Shown: positions 5,463 to 5,631 of the stretch, piece by piece
Position numbering within the stretch: the stretch's first letter is position 1
Layout: every line of letters starts with the position of its first letter
NCBI GenBank assembly: GCA_002422845.1
Contig: DITM01000058.1
Span: 21,725-27,355, forward strand
Length of the DNA stretch: 5,631 nt
From: Candidatus Paracaedibacteraceae bacterium UBA6184
Lineage (GTDB): Bacteria; Pseudomonadota; Alphaproteobacteria; UBA6184
Reading direction: 5' to 3'
Notes under the pieces: model-generated
Told to the model about the DNA's origin: nothing
Database searches by the model: none
What the model saw: the letters and a program-made list of their open reading frames with translations, nothing else
Made by a program: the position numbers and the translations under genes

Positions 5463-5631
5463 ATGGCTTCTGATACTATTTTTATTGGCCCGCCACAAAC
5501 CATAACTAGGCGCAACTCAGATACGACATTTCAGTTGTTGGTGGTGTCCAAGGTTACCGGCACGGCTACGATTACGGTTACCACTACGGTGGTTGGCGGA
5601 ATTACGATTGCGCCCACAATTGCTGTGGTTG
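5463..5631 (+). CDS. N-terminus of a Thr/Val-rich beta-type phage protein (3' truncated by window edge)
   Basis: An open frame from ATG 5463 runs to the window edge: 56 complete codons with no stop, starting MASDTIFIGPPQT. AGGA six bases upstream supports the start. From about residue 20 the sequence alternates Thr and Val/Ile (TATITVTTTVVGG, ITIAPTIAVV), a pattern of beta-sandwich or Ig-like domains common in phage head-decoration, tail and fibre proteins. It begins 3 bases after the neck-like gene stops, in the same frame, and is very likely a virion component. The fragment is too short to choose between candidates. Confidence 0.7.
   Translation, partial: MASDTIFIGPPQTITRRNSDTTFQLLVVSKVTGTATITVTTTVVGGITIAPTIAVV

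Overview
The window looks like part of the virion-structure region of a large tailed bacteriophage, perhaps a T4-like or other big myovirus-type phage. The basis is tightly packed same-strand genes with 1 to 15 bases between them, Shine-Dalgarno sequences overlapping the preceding stop codon, long proteins with no recognisable enzyme motifs, and one protein (4173-5459) whose two ends resemble a head-tail connector/neck family of large phages. The phage genus and host cannot be named from the sequence. The genetic code looks standard.

Layout, all on the + strand: the C-terminal end of an unidentified gene (1-90); a 698-residue helical protein with a TTG start (100-2196); an inserted cargo unit of about 1.36 kb carrying tnpB (2317-3540); a 199-residue Pro/Lys/Glu-rich protein with a C-terminal coiled coil (3559-4158); a 428-residue probable neck/connector protein (4173-5459); and the start of a Thr/Val-rich beta-type protein (5463 to the window edge). 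No tRNA, CRISPR array, origin or convincing terminator was found.

The main result is the insertion. tnpB encodes an RNA-guided nuclease of the IS200/IS605-IS607 OrfB class with its RuvC residues and zinc ribbon intact, but no tnpA is present in the window. The unit is bracketed by an exact 10-bp direct repeat, TATATAAGGT, at 2174-2183 and 3534-3543. Joining the flanks through one repeat copy removes exactly 1360 bp. It also restores an upstream gene that ends in-frame as ...VYKVWSGQ, with its TAA overlapping the ATG of the next gene (TAATG at 3557-3561), a classic phage gene junction. This is internal evidence that the unit landed in the last codons of the 698-residue gene, replaced its tail with FVS-stop, and left the downstream gene and its ribosome binding site intact.

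The last ~130 bases of tnpB, after the final catalytic motif, hold three hairpins and abut the right repeat. This is where TnpB guide RNAs (omega-RNA/reRNA) lie, so the predicted guide would read the repaired host-gene junction. Together the parts suggest a self-homing element in a phage structural operon: the nuclease would cut phages with the uninterrupted junction, while the occupied allele is protected. The scar is seen directly; the homing role is inference.
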